This document shows positions 26,182-36,074 of a stretch of DNA of 64,000 nt, in pieces. Numbering within the stretch: the stretch's first letter is position 1; each line of letters begins with the position of its first letter. The stretch is from Ignavibacteriales bacterium (GTDB lineage: Bacteria > Bacteroidota > Ignavibacteria > Ignavibacteriales > Melioribacteraceae). The notes beneath the pieces are model-generated. The model saw nothing but the letters and a program-made list of their open reading frames with translations. It ran no database searches and was not told where the DNA came from. Location of the stretch: contig JACKAB010000012.1 of NCBI GenBank assembly GCA_020635285.1, positions 44,929 through 108,928 on the forward strand. The letters run 5' to 3'. A program made the translations under genes and the position numbers.

Positions 26182-28008
26182 TTATAGTAAATCTTTCTTC
26201 TTTTGTTCCCATTTTTCTTTCCATTTAAAAAATGGTGAGGAGTATGGGAAAGCTAAAGTTCTTCCGCCAAATCCCATATATCTATAAACAAGCATCTGCA
26301 AGTTATTCAATTGTAACGAATTTAATAAATCCTCATTAATGGCTACGCCATATTTTTCCGCCAAATCAACGGCTTTATTTTCTAATTTATCTACAGCTTT
26401 GTTGTATAGAACATCTAACTTCAAATCATCAATATTTTTTTTGGAATTTTCATCAAGGGTTAAATTTTCTTTACCAATTAATTTAAAAACCGAGTAACTA
26501 CCATCAATTTGCAATGGTCCATATACATCTCCGACTTCCATAGTTCCTGCAATTTTTCCAATCTCCCCGAATTCTGATGTTGAGAAAAATCCAAACTCTC
26601 CATTATTATTTTTTATTTCATTTCTTTTTGTGTGAGCTATTGCAAATTTTCTTAGTTCATCTTCATTATCTGCAATTGCTAAAGCTTGTTTAATAATGTC
26701 TAAACTGTCGGTTAAAACCTCAATAATGTTTACTTTTGTTTCAACAAATACTGAATCACCTTTTTGTTTTAAGTAATTGGTCAATTCTGAATCAGAAAGT
26801 TTTGTATTTAAAACTAAATCTTTTCTATAAAGCGTTGCGAGATAATTCTTTTTCCAAATTTCTGTAGAATTTTTAACATCATCTAAACTTTCTAATCCAA
26901 GCTTATAGCCGTATCTAGCAAGCAGTTCCAGCTCAATTTGTCTTTTTACTCTATTATTTAACTGAGTCATAATTGTATTAAAATCTGTTGAAATGGCAGT
27001 AAACCCTTCAAAGATAAATTCGTTTAAGAAATCATTAAATGTAAGGGGATTTTTTTCAAATCTAATAAATACTTGACTTAGTGAATCTGTAGAAAGTGAA
27101 TTTTTATATTTTATAAATTCATCTGAACTAATATCAATTTTTACATTATCATCAATTTTATTTTTAGTTTTTACTTCTTCAACAAGTTTCTGCATTCTTT
27201 CTGCAAAGTACCAAAAGAGGCTTCCGTTTGTTGTTACTTTTTGATCTTTAAAAAAGGAACCCCAGAAATCATTATAAACCGAATCTTCATATCTATCTTC
27301 AACTGTTTTTCTTACTAGAGACATTTTTTGATCAACAGTTTTATAAATAACAGGCATTTCACTTAAAAGTCTAAAAATATACCAACCTTCTGGTGATTCT
27401 TGCGGAGCGGTATATTCATTTAGTTCTAAATTAAAAATTGCTTGCTCCGGTTCTTTGAACATTTTTCCAAAAGTAACTTCATACGGCTCTTTTACATATT
27501 CTACATTTTTAAGAAGAGCTGCGGTCGAATCAAAATTGTTTGATTTTTGCAATTCCGAATATGCACTATCAATAGCATCTTTGCTTTGTGTATATAGATA
27601 GTCGACAAATCGTTTATGATTGGCTAGCCACAAACCCTCAGTAATTTTTTTGTCATCAGTCTTAACTTTATTTTTAATTTCTCGTAGATATAATGCATCG
27701 CGGACATGCATTTTTTCCATTGGAATGTAATTCATCTGCATTGCCAAGGTGGTATCATATCCCAATTTTTCAGCTTCAAGTGCGTACAAATTTTCTGCAA
27801 TTAAAGTGTAAAGAAGTTCTTCTTTTGATTTCATTTTTCCATTATCGGAATTTTTTCTGTTTATCTGCGGTGTAAATTCATACCTGAATTTAAATTCTTC
27901 GGCTGTTATTACTTTATCACCAACTTTTGCTAAAATTTCTTCTTTTTTCTGTGCTTGAATATTAATGGCTATTATTATTAGCAGAACTAAAACATGTTTA
28001 ATTTTCAT
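26182..28008 (-). CDS. Parvulin-type peptidyl-prolyl isomerase, periplasmic
   Basis: A 608-residue exported folding factor with a signal peptide (1-19, ending NIQA). After a helical N-terminal chaperone region (AKVGDKVITAEEFKFRYEF) a parvulin-like (PpiC/SurA type) domain is recognisable around residues 455-515 (NGEFGFFSTSEFGEIGKIAG followed by VGDVYGPLQIDGSYSVFKL). An earlier, weaker copy may lie near 110-215 (NLELNEYTAPQESPEGWYIF). It probably helps outer-membrane proteins fold. It starts 10 bases after the ICMT-like gene, so the two are likely co-transcribed. Confidence 0.82.
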   Translation of the reverse strand: MKIKHVLVLLIIIAINIQAQKKEEILAKVGDKVITAEEFKFRYEFTPQINRKNSDNGKMKSKEELLYTLIAENLYALEAEKLGYDTTLAMQMNYIPMEKMHVRDALYLREIKNKVKTDDKKITEGLWLANHKRFVDYLYTQSKDAIDSAYSELQKSNNFDSTAALLKNVEYVKEPYEVTFGKMFKEPEQAIFNLELNEYTAPQESPEGWYIFRLLSEMPVIYKTVDQKMSLVRKTVEDRYEDSVYNDFWGSFFKDQKVTTNGSLFWYFAERMQKLVEEVKTKNKIDDNVKIDISSDEFIKYKNSLSTDSLSQVFIRFEKNPLTFNDFLNEFIFEGFTAISTDFNTIMTQLNNRVKRQIELELLARYGYKLGLESLDDVKNSTEIWKKNYLATLYRKDLVLNTKLSDSELTNYLKQKGDSVFVETKVNIIEVLTDSLDIIKQALAIADNEDELRKFAIAHTKRNEIKNNNGEFGFFSTSEFGEIGKIAGTMEVGDVYGPLQIDGSYSVFKLIGKENLTLDENSKKNIDDLKLDVLYNKAVDKLENKAVDLAEKYGVAINEDLLNSLQLNNLQMLVYRYMGFGGRTLAFPYSSPFFKWKEKWEQKKKDLL

Positions 28009-28018
28009 ATAACTTTTT

Positions 28019-28651
28019 TTATTTGATAAAAGGATTGGGAATTAAGCGAGGAACTTTTGCTTTATAAGTTTTATAAGAATCACCGTAACGTTTTTCTAAA
28101 TTTCTTTCTTCGTAAACTGAACCAACATAAAAGTAAACGAGCATACAAAGAAAAAATACCAGATAAAACAAATCCATTGCTGGTCTAAATCCTAAAATAA
28201 TAATTGAAAAAAAATAAATTGGATGACGCGAATACTTAAATGGACCTTCAATTATAAGCTCGTGAATTTCATCTAAATTTTCAACTTGGTAATTATTCTG
28301 GTAATATCTTTTAATTTGATTTATGCCCAAAAATTCATTCATATTCAAATAAGAACCAGCCCAGAAAAATCCCACAACACCCAAAATTTGAATTCCTAAA
28401 ATAGCTAAATCAAACGGAAAATTTAAGTCGTAAATTTGTACATCTGGTTTTGGAGAAATGTAATAAATTGCCACAAAAATAATAATTGAAGAAACATTGA
28501 AGAATAATCGATAGAACGCAATTTTATTCCCAACTTTTTCGGTTATTTTTTTCTTTATGTCAAAAGCTGCTAAAACAGAATGTGATGAAGCAAATAGAAA
28601 GAACAGTAATATTATTATTACTGTATCGAAAAGGTAAGTCATAGAAGCCAA
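28019..28651 (-). CDS. ICMT/PEMT-like membrane methyltransferase
   Basis: A 210-residue membrane protein with about five hydrophobic helices and the C-terminal signature GPFKYSRHPIYFFSI followed by EERNLEKRYGDSYKTYKAKV. This is the S-adenosylmethionine site pattern of the isoprenylcysteine carboxyl methyltransferase / phospholipid methyltransferase superfamily (also NnrU-like). Bacterial members are poorly characterised and may methylate lipids. It precedes the PPIase gene by 10 bases. Confidence 0.82.
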   Translation of the reverse strand: MASMTYLFDTVIIILLFFLFASSHSVLAAFDIKKKITEKVGNKIAFYRLFFNVSSIIIFVAIYYISPKPDVQIYDLNFPFDLAILGIQILGVVGFFWAGSYLNMNEFLGINQIKRYYQNNYQVENLDEIHELIIEGPFKYSRHPIYFFSIIILGFRPAMDLFYLVFFLCMLVYFYVGSVYEERNLEKRYGDSYKTYKAKVPRLIPNPFIK

Positions 28652-28667
28652 TAAATTTCAACAGATT

Positions 28668-28780
28668 TGCCATTTCGAGCCCGCCTTGCCGCAAGGCAGG
28701 GAGTTTTTCCCCGAAGCAATCTGCCAAATGAAAAAGATTGCTTAACTCCGAAAAAAAAATTCTGAGTTCGCAATGACCAG
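28668..28780. repeat. Palindromic intergenic repeat (GC-richer)
   Basis: The sequence opens TGCCATTTCGAG and closes TTCGCAATGACC, giving inverted outer ends. An inner CCTTGCCGCAAGG palindrome is notably G+C-rich for this genome. The region 28652-28802 has no credible gene. It separates rpoN from the ICMT-like gene and may reduce readthrough. Confidence 0.55.
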
Positions 28781-28802
28781 TCACAGTTTTCACAAACAAT
28801 TA

Positions 28803-30245
28803 TCATAATTCTTTTCTAAGTCTTGCAACCGGTATTTGAAGCTGCTCTCTATATTTTGCAACTGTTCTACGCGCAATGTGAATTCCTTTATCAACCAAAA
28901 TTTTTGCAATTTTATCATCGCTAAACGGCTTGCCTTTTGGTTCTGAGTCGCAAATTTCTTTTATTAAAATTCTAATGTGTTTGTTAGAAACTTCATCACC
29001 GCCATCTGTAGATAAACCTTCACTAAAGAAATATTTTAGTTCATGAATTCCTATTGGACTTTGAACATACTTGCCGTTTACAACTCTGCTTATTGTAGAA
29101 ATATCCATCATAATTTCATCGGCAACATCTTTATAAATCATTGGTTTTAAAAATTTAGGACCATTTTCAAAAAACTCATATTGTCTTTCAAAAATTGAGC
29201 GCATAATTTTCATCAATGTTTCTCTTCGCTGCTGAATGGAGGCAATAAACCATTTTGCCGATTCAAACTTTTCCCGTAAAAACTGATGTGTCTCTTTTTC
29301 CCTTTTAGAAATTTTACGTTTTCTTTTTTTGCTATCTAACATTTCTAAATAAGTTGTACTGATTGTTACAGAAGGAACGCTTCTATCATTGAGTGTGATT
29401 ACATAATTATCTTCAACTTTTTCAATCATAAAATCGGGTGTAACTTGATTTGCTTCGTCCGAATCAATTGCACCGGCACCGGGCTTGGGATTTAACTTAT
29501 GAATTAATTGCAAGGTTGATTTTAAAGTCTCGCGGGTTAAGTCTAGTTTTGTCTGAATTGCATCAAACCTTTTATTAACAAAATCATTATAATTTTCTGT
29601 TAAAACTTTTTCAGCTAAGTAAGAATAATAAGGATCGAAGGAAGAATTTCTAATTTGAACAAGCAGACATTCCTGCAAATCTCTTGCTGCAATTCCAACC
29701 GGATCTAAAAGTTGAATCATTTTTAGAACTTTTTCTGCATCTTCTATTGTTACGTCAATGTGCTCAAAAAGTTTTAGGTCTTCAACCAATTTTGATAAAT
29801 CTTCTCTAAAATATCCATCTTCCGATAAACTGCTTATTATAACTTCTCCAAGAACAATATGTTCTTCCGGCAAATCTAAAATGTGAAGCTGATCTAATAA
29901 TTTTTCTGTTTGGGAAACTCTGGAAGGAGCAATCGGTCGGTTATCTTCTTCGCCGGGACTTTTATTCATCCGGTCGCTATCCAAATCGCCGTCGTTCATA
30001 AAATCTTCAATATCAAACTCATCATCATTACTGCTGTCATAATCATCTTCGGGAGAATCTTCCGATTGTTCTTGAGTCATTTCAAATTCATCATCAAGAG
30101 TTTCTTCCAATACTGGATTTAATTCAAGCTCAGTTTTAATTCTTTGCTCTAGAGCCATTGTATTTAATTGCAGCAATTTTTGATATTGAATTTGCTGCGG
30201 AGATAATTTTTGTTGTAAAGATAATTTTTGATGCAATGATAACAT
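28803..30245 (-). CDS. rpoN: RNA polymerase sigma-54 factor RpoN
   Basis: A 480-residue sigma-54. Region I is glutamine/leucine-rich (SLHQKLSLQQKLSPQQIQYQ) and reads MALEQRIKTELELNPVLEE. Region II is very acidic (about 50-105). The core-binding and DNA-binding domains follow (DPVGIAARDLQECLL; DISTISRVVNGKYVQSPIG). The RpoN box is ARRTVAKYRE near the C-terminus. Genes that need sigma-54 require an enhancer-binding ATPase; none is in the window. It follows the DUF3109 gene by 3 bases. Confidence 0.96.
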   Translation of the reverse strand: MLSLHQKLSLQQKLSPQQIQYQKLLQLNTMALEQRIKTELELNPVLEETLDDEFEMTQEQSEDSPEDDYDSSNDDEFDIEDFMNDGDLDSDRMNKSPGEEDNRPIAPSRVSQTEKLLDQLHILDLPEEHIVLGEVIISSLSEDGYFREDLSKLVEDLKLFEHIDVTIEDAEKVLKMIQLLDPVGIAARDLQECLLVQIRNSSFDPYYSYLAEKVLTENYNDFVNKRFDAIQTKLDLTRETLKSTLQLIHKLNPKPGAGAIDSDEANQVTPDFMIEKVEDNYVITLNDRSVPSVTISTTYLEMLDSKKRKRKISKREKETHQFLREKFESAKWFIASIQQRRETLMKIMRSIFERQYEFFENGPKFLKPMIYKDVADEIMMDISTISRVVNGKYVQSPIGIHELKYFFSEGLSTDGGDEVSNKHIRILIKEICDSEPKGKPFSDDKIAKILVDKGIHIARRTVAKYREQLQIPVARLRKEL

Positions 30246-30248
30246 ATA

Positions 30249-30812
30249 TTACTTTCCGTTAAGATTCTCTAATTTGTTAAAAAATTCGTTATTATACGCT
30301 CTTTTAATTGGTTTTTCGCAAAACTCTAAAATTGATAAGCCGGTTTCTTCACCTTTTTTTAATGCTGGCTCACAATCTTCATATTGCTCATATTTTAAAA
30401 CATCGCCGCCAAAATCTGTAACCCTAATTGGGAATAAGTGGCAAGAAATTGGCTTTATGAAATCTATTTCTTCGTTATTATAAGCTTTTTCAATTGCACA
30501 TTTGGCAATATCGCCATCATAATAAACGAAAACACAATCTTCGTTGTTTATACTTCTTGTCATTAATTCCGATTCTTTTTCTTCCCAGAATCCATTTTTA
30601 TCTATTTCAGAAATACTTTTTTTTGATAAATACTTTTTAATTTTGGGCAAATATTTATCAATTATACCTATTTCGGTTTTTAATAACGGAGCTCCGTATT
30701 CACTTTTCATTGTGCAGCAGGCGCCTTTGCAAACCTCTAAATTGCACGTAAACTTGGTTTTTAGTATTTGATTACTTACTAAAACTCCATCAATACTGTT
30801 AAAATCTATCAT
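30249..30812 (-). CDS. DUF3109 family protein
   Basis: A 187-residue protein when started at the ATG 30812 (the frame is open to a TTG at 30824). Cysteines in CNLEVCKGACC near the start, a further Cys at about 95 and 106, and ISCHLFPIR are conserved in DUF3109 proteins, which resemble YkgJ-type zinc/iron-sulphur cluster proteins. Function is unknown. It is the first gene of a unit with rpoN (3-base gap), the same order seen in Bacteroidota relatives as far as I recall. Confidence 0.85.
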   Translation of the reverse strand: MIDFNSIDGVLVSNQILKTKFTCNLEVCKGACCTMKSEYGAPLLKTEIGIIDKYLPKIKKYLSKKSISEIDKNGFWEEKESELMTRSINNEDCVFVYYDGDIAKCAIEKAYNNEEIDFIKPISCHLFPIRVTDFGGDVLKYEQYEDCEPALKKGEETGLSILEFCEKPIKRAYNNEFFNKLENLNGK

Positions 30813-30824
30813 AATAAACTTCAA

Positions 30825-31223
30825 TAAACTTTTGGAATAATTTTTGTTAAGATAATGAAAAAAGGATTGCTTGTAAAGAAGAAAGAAACCATAAATGACA
30901 AAAAAACAAATGACAAGTAAGCAAATTACAAATAAATACCAAATAAGAAATTCAAAAACAATTTGTCATTTCCATGAAAATGGAAATCAGAGGAAAATAA
31001 ATAACACTCAAAATAATTCAGATTAAATTGAAAAATTTATAGCCTCTTATTTTGCTTTATTATTTGTTTTGAAATTGGGATTTCTTTATTTGGAATTTAT
31101 TTCTTGTTTGTATTTTAATTTTTGTTATTTATTTCTGACGTTTTTCGTTTAATGCTGGTTGGCTTTTAAATTTTGCTTTTATTCCTTTTCTCCTTTTCAT
31201 CCCTTCACCATTATTCTCCCTTC
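30825..31223. repeat. Intergenic region with long imperfect inverted repeat
   Basis: No gene is seen in these 399 bases. Two AT-rich arms, about 30893-30965 (with CAAATTACAAATAAATACC, AAATAAGAAATTC) and about 31055-31135 (the complement carries CAAATAAAGAAATCCCAATT), form a long imperfect inverted repeat. Between them a TTTCCATGAAAATGGAAA palindrome lies near 30970-30990. The structure could form a large stem in RNA and may terminate transcription between the LuxR-type and DUF3109 genes. Confidence 0.45.
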
Positions 31224-32012
31224 CTAAATAACTCCTTCCCTAACACACTTAGCAATTAGCTGAGCAGCATTTTTACACTCTGATTTTCTAAAAATACTTT
31301 TTTTATGGAAGCTAATTGTTGAGGGTGAACGAAATAATAATTCAGCAATTTGGTTGTAAGTTTTTCCTTCTGCAATAAGTCTTATAATCTCAACTTCTTT
31401 TATTGTGAAAAGATTTTTAAATGAATTTTCCTCAAATAAATACTTGCCCTCTTTTTCAATTGCAAAATAATTTGGTTTTTCTTGACTTATAAACGAAATT
31501 TTATGATTGAAAGGAATATCTAAAAAAGTTACATCAGAATGGACAGTTAATACCTGCTGAATTTTACCATCATCAGAAACATTTATAGCTCTTGATTGAT
31601 GCAGAATTGTCTTGTAATTTCCGGTTGAATCTTTAAGTCTAAGTAAATAAACAACTTTGTAAAAAGGTATTTCATCCGGAGTTAATTTCTCATATAAAAA
31701 ATTTCTTGCAGTATCTTCCTTTAAGTGCAATTTTTCAAGGTCTTCTGGGTGTACTCTTTTAAAGAAAAACTCCAGATTAAAGTCTTTAGAATCAATTCCA
31801 AGAACATTTTTTACGTTAGCATCAACATAATCGAACTGCAAATTTTTGAAGCTAAAAACCATAAAGTAATATTGCCCCATTGCAAAAGCTGCGGCAATTT
31901 GATGTATAATTTCTAACTGGAGCTGTTTTTTAATAGGACTCTCTGTAACATTAACAGATTTCCATAACTCCATTACTTTATTTGCATTTTCTTTGTTCAT
32001 AACAAATAACAT
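31224..32012 (-). CDS. PAS domain LuxR-type transcriptional regulator
   Basis: A 262-residue regulator. A PAS-like sensory domain occupies about 40-165 (YYFMVFSFKNLQFDYVDANV with FKRVHPEDLEKLHL). The C-terminal LuxR/GerE helix-turn-helix (about 195-255) reads FTIKEVEIIRLIAEGKTYNQ then IAELLFRSPSTISFHKKSIF. The ATG at 32012 and another at 32000 are both possible. No sensor kinase partner is adjacent; PAS-LuxR proteins of this kind bind a small signal directly. It lies divergent from the surface-protein genes. Confidence 0.82.
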   Translation of the reverse strand: MLFVMNKENANKVMELWKSVNVTESPIKKQLQLEIIHQIAAAFAMGQYYFMVFSFKNLQFDYVDANVKNVLGIDSKDFNLEFFFKRVHPEDLEKLHLKEDTARNFLYEKLTPDEIPFYKVVYLLRLKDSTGNYKTILHQSRAINVSDDGKIQQVLTVHSDVTFLDIPFNHKISFISQEKPNYFAIEKEGKYLFEENSFKNLFTIKEVEIIRLIAEGKTYNQIAELLFRSPSTISFHKKSIFRKSECKNAAQLIAKCVREGVI

Positions 32013-32185
32013 TTAAGTTTTTAATAATTTATTGAATGAAAGACAAAAAGTCCACAAAATTTTTCTAAAAAAAGCAAAAAACTACACATTTACGTAGTAT
32101 CTTTTTGCCAAAACTTGCTTTATATTAAACTTTAATTAGATAATTAGTCTTAGTTAATAAAAAAGGATTAATAAATAAAATTGTT

Positions 32186-32218
32186 TGTCATTCCCGAATG
32201 TTTTTATCGGGAATCCAA
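32186..32218. repeat. Dispersed TGTCATTCCCGAATG repeat, short copy
   Basis: TGTCATTCCCGA and TCGGGAATCC pair around an AT-rich loop (32186-32218). It lies in the 262-base space between the divergent LuxR-type gene and the surface-protein gene, 57 bases before the ATG at 32275. Confidence 0.6.
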
Positions 32219-32274
32219 CTTTTAATATTTATGAAACAAAAGAACTTTAAGAAATAATACATAATGGAGTAACT

Positions 32275-33647
32275 ATGAAAACAACAAAACTAACTTTTAC
32301 CCTTTTCCTTTTCTCTTTTGTCTTTCTTACTTCCGCTTTTGCACAAGTGAAAGAAAAACCAGAAGCCAAAGTTGATGAAAAAACAGAACTAAATAGACCA
32401 AATTCAATAGAAGCAGATGGTGAAAAAGTAACAATTAAGGATGGTACAACAACTATGGTAGAATTTGTTAGCCAAGGTTCTTCTGGTTTAATTCACTTAC
32501 CATCACTCGGTACCTTAGTTTCTTATCCAGGGAATAATTTATATAGTAGTGGTACTGATTTATATTGGGGTAGTAGTAAACTTGGTACATCAGGAAGTGC
32601 AGCAGGGTGGACAGATTCAGGCACTAATATTTACAATACTACATTAACGGATAATGTTGGTATTGGAACAAACAATCCTCTATCAAAATTAAGCGTTGGT
32701 GGAGATGGCAGCGATGAAATTGTAATTTCAGCTTTTACATCAAATGCCTCAGGCGGTATCGGAGTATATGGTTATTCAGCTACAGATTCGCAAATCGGTG
32801 TGTCGGGTTATAACAATTCAACGGGCATTGAGTGAGAGGCTCAACAGCAATTGGAACTGGGGTGAAAGGTATTTCTTATTCTGGAATCAGGGTAATTGGA
32901 GAAGCAGCTGAATTGGGGGCAGTTCAAAATTATGGTGGTTTTTTTCACTTCAGCTGGTAACAGTGGTAGAGGAGTTTATGCTCAGGCGCTTGGTGTAAAT
33001 GCTTTTGCAGGGTATTTTAATGGTCATGGGGTTTTTTTGATGGAAATGTAGGTATTGGTTTGGCAATTTCACCTGCTTATAAATTAGACGTTTCGTGGAA
33101 TGAAGCAGCTAATTTTATTGCAAGATTTGAAAATACTTCAACTGGTATTAATGCTGATGGAATTGCAATTTTAATTAATGCAACTACACCTGGAACAGGC
33201 AATCATTTTATTAGGTTTCAAAAATCCGGAGGTGCTGGTATTGGAAGTATTGATGGTAATGGTTCTGCAGTTTTTTTAACACAACTTCCGATGCAAGATT
33301 AAAAATGAACATTAAAGAATATTCAAATGCTCTGGAAACTCTTTCCAATATTGGAATTAAAAAGTACGAGAAGAATTGCAAATCCTGGAATTGAAGAAAT
33401 TGGAGTAATTGCTCAGGAACTACAAAAAGTTTACCCGCAAGCAGTAAGCGGTTCACCAAATAGCGATGTAAATACAGATCCCATGATGGTAGATTACAGC
33501 AAGCTTACTCCCCTTTTAGTTAAAGGTATGCAAGAACAGCAAGAAAAAATAAGTAGCCAAAATGTTAGAATTAAGGAGTTAGAAGAAAGATTGGCAAAAT
33601 TAGAAAGTTTACTTGATGGTAAAAGATTTACAAGTGTGAGTAATTAA
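32275..33647 (+). CDS. Secreted S74-chaperone surface protein, frameshifted
   Basis: One gene of about 457 residues in several frames. It has a signal peptide (1-23, ending AFAQ), an N-terminal segment EADGEKVTIKDGTTTMVEF, a glycine/serine-rich repetitive body (GVYGYSATDSQIGVSGYNNS; GYFNGHGVFFDGNVGIG) and a C-terminal Peptidase_S74 intramolecular chaperone (TSDARLKMNIKEYSNALE, GIEEIGVIAQELQKVYPQAV, then a coiled coil ending RLAKLESLLDG). Breaks lie near 32830, 32945, 33033, 33280 and 33367, mostly at T or A runs. S74 domains trimerise tail-fibre-like proteins and cleave themselves. It is probably an exported trimeric surface or adhesin-like protein. Confidence 0.75.
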
Positions 33648-33653
33648 AACTGT

Positions 33654-33699
33654 ACCGGTCATTCCGGTTTTCGTGCCTCTCAACGAAATACCGGAATCT
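33654..33699. repeat. Palindromic repeat between paralogous surface-protein genes
   Basis: ATTCCGGTTTTCG (near 33660) pairs with CGAAATACCGGAAT (near 33683) around a ten-base loop. It lies directly after the first surface-protein gene and before the start of the second at 33744; a similar form occurs at 34803. Confidence 0.55.
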
Positions 33700-33743
33700 C
33701 TTAAAATTTGCTAAAATATTTAAAACGAACAAATGGAACCACA

Positions 33744-34712
33744 ATGAAAACAACAAAACTTAATTTTTTTTTTTTCACTTTTGCTTTTTTACTTTTCACT
33801 TTTTCTCTCTTTTGCACAAGTAGAAGAAAAACCGGAAACAAAAGTTGAAAAACCAAACTCAATAGAAGCAGATGGTGAAAAAGTAACAATTAAGGATGGT
33901 ACAACGACCATGGTAGAATTTGTCAGCCAAGGTTCTTCTGGTTTAATTCACTTACCGTCACTCGGTACCTTGGTTTCTTATCCAGGTAATAATTTATATA
34001 GTAGCGGTACTGATTTATATTGGGGTAGTAGTAAACTTGGTACATCAGGAAGTGCAGCAGAATTGGACAGATTCAGGCACAAAAATATATAACACTACTT
34101 TGACGGATAAAGTTGGTATCGGAACTACCAATCCACTATCAAGTTTGAGTGTTGGGGGTTTAGGCACTTCTTCGGCAACCATTTCCGGTGAATCGACATC
34201 AGGCTGGGCAATTTATGGAGCGCAACTACTGGTCGCGGAGTGTATGGTTCTGCCAGTGGTAATGGTGGTCGTGCAATTTTCGGATCTGCTAACGGTACCG
34301 GTGGAGAAGGTGTTATTGCTGAGGCTCATGGTCAAAATGGCAAAGCAATTTCCGGTTATGCTTCAGATGCAAGTGGATATGCAGGTTATTTTGGTGGAAA
34401 TGTTCAGATTAATGGTTCTACTCAAGTCGGTTCAAGTGGTACACCTTTTTAGAAATTGTAGAAATAATAGGAACTACTGGGGCTAGTGGTTCTCAATCGA
34501 TTATTCCTAATGCATTGCCTATTGGTTGGACAAGCCAAAATACAAGAGTACTCATTTTTGAAATTGCTACATCAGGTTATTGGTATTGTTTGGGAACTAG
34601 CGGTATTGGATTTATATTGACTGGTGATCGTAATATTATTAATATTCAACATGAAGCCAATTTTTTTTGGTGGGGTAAGCCATGGCGCGCTGTGATAATG
34701 AGAATGCAATAA
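33744..34712 (+). CDS. Paralogous secreted surface protein, frameshifted
   Basis: A second copy of the preceding gene's 5' part. From about 33850 to 34060 it is almost base-for-base identical to 32400-32615, encoding the same EADGEKVTIKDGTTTMVEF and LGTLVSYPGNNLYSSGTDLY segments. The body then diverges (GRAIFGSANGTGGEGVIAEA; GYAGYFGGNVQINGSTQVGS) and ends without an S74 domain (WYWCLGTSG-like tail ending AVIMRMQ). Just after the stop, 34716-34760 resembles the GKRFTSVSN end of the first copy. Breaks occur at a run of 12 T (about 33764-33775) and near 34060, 34215 and 34452. Likely a recent duplication with an exchanged C-terminus. Confidence 0.6.
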
Positions 34713-34802
34713 AAACAAAAATTCTTCTTAAAGGTAAAAGATTTACAACACTTAGTAAGTAAAAACGTTTAGATGTAAAAAATTAAGACAATAAAGTTAA
34801 CC

Positions 34803-34915
34803 ATAATTCCGGTTTTCGCATCTCTGAGCGGAATTCCGCAATTTGAAAATATTGTGCAAAAATAAACTTTTAGATGCCGGTATCCCACATAAAAACTGCG
34901 GGAACCGGCATGACA
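34803..34915. repeat. Two adjacent palindromic repeats
   Basis: 34803-34842 holds AATTCCGG ... CGGAATTCC. 34873-34915 holds ATGCCGGTATCCC pairing with GGGAACCGGCAT, ending in ATGACA. The space 34713-35074 otherwise contains only a degraded echo of a surface-protein 3' end and no gene. Confidence 0.55.
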
Positions 34916-35074
34916 ACAATTTTTAGTTCAGCGACACGCTTGCATTATACAACCTTTAATGGCAGAATTACAAAAATATATTTCATCAACATCCCAATCC
35001 TTTTTATCAATTCTCTTTAATTTTCTTTTCTTAAATTTATAAACAATTTCATTTTTTATATTTAATTACACTTC

Positions 35075-35842
35075 ATGGATTTTAATAATAAAGTAGTTTT
35101 AATAACCGGTGCTTCAAGCGGAATTGGTAAAGAGTTGGTAATTCAACTTGCTAATAAAAACTGCAAACTTGCAATACTTGCCAGAAGAGAAAATTTATTA
35201 AATGAAATTATTGCTTCCTTCCAAACCCAGAAAATATTTTACCAATAAAATGTGATGTAGGCAAAAAAAAGAAGAAGTGGCTTCAGCTTATAAACAAATA
35301 AAAATAAATTTAGCGGAATAGATATTGCAATTCTTAATGCCGGCTTTGCTGAACGAATGACAGCAGAAAATTATGATTCCAAAATTGCAGAAGATACTTT
35401 TGGTACAAACGTTTTTGGAATTATTTATTGGGTAGAACAGCTTTTACCGGATTTTATAAAAAGAAAAAGTGGAATTATTACCGGCGTTTCCAGCTTGGCT
35501 GATAATAAAGGCTATTCAAAAGTGGATTTTACTCAGCCAGCAAAGCTGCCGCAACCATATATCTGGAAGGCTTAAGTGCCGATTTAATAAATTATAATAT
35601 AAATGTAATTACCATAAAACCGGGCTTTGTAAAAACTCCAATGACAGACAAAAATGAGTTTAAAATGACGCTTTTAATGGAACCGAAAAAAGCTGCAAAA
35701 ATAATAATTAAAGGCATTGAGAAAGAAAAAAGAATAATTCAATTTCCGTGGCAAATAGTTCTGATGACAAAACTTATTGGGCTAATTCCAAATAGAATTT
35801 TTTGAAAAGTTAGAAAATCTTAGTCTAAAAAAATATGAGTAA
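35075..35842 (+). CDS. SDR family oxidoreductase, frameshifted
   Basis: About 255 residues in several frames. The N-terminus has the cofactor motif TGASSGIG (from ATG 35075), the middle has LNAGFAERMTAENYDSKIAE and SGIITGVSSLADNKG, and a frame change near 35528 restores SGFYSASKAAATIYLEGLSA, with the catalytic Tyr-x3-Lys. The tail KPGFVKTPMTDKNEF is typical. Breaks lie near 35228-35250, 35270-35310, 35528 and in the T run at 35798-35803; if the last is an error, the end is 35842, otherwise 35805. It is a classical SDR of unknown substrate. Confidence 0.72.
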
Positions 35843-35868
35843 GTTTCTACAAAATAAAAATAATTTTT

Positions 35869-35961
35869 GTCATTCCCAGCCTGCCTCACCGGCAGGTAGG
35901 CTTGACTGGGAATCCAGGCTATAAAATAATGGATTTCCGATAAAAACATTCGGAAATGACA
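35869..35961. repeat. Dispersed TGTCATTCCC...GGAAATGACA repeat
   Basis: The outer ends are TGTCATTCCCAG and CGGAAATGACA. The core contains CCTGCCTCACCGGCAGGTAGG and GGGAATCCAGG. The 232 bases between the SDR and hexosaminidase genes hold this element and a related CCGGCAGGTAGG fragment near 36020, but no gene. Confidence 0.65.
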
Positions 35962-36074
35962 TCAAGGCGATAGAAAATATGAATAGATGTAACTCGGATT
36001 ACTTGCAACCTTTCCTATTCCGGCAGGTAGGTCTGAGATTTATTTAACAATACTGAAACAAGAACAAATCTAAT

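Noticed and set aside
33211..33459. Minus-strand ORF opposite the S74 domain
   Set aside because: It overlaps the S74 chaperone frames on the plus strand and has a composition typical of antisense translation.
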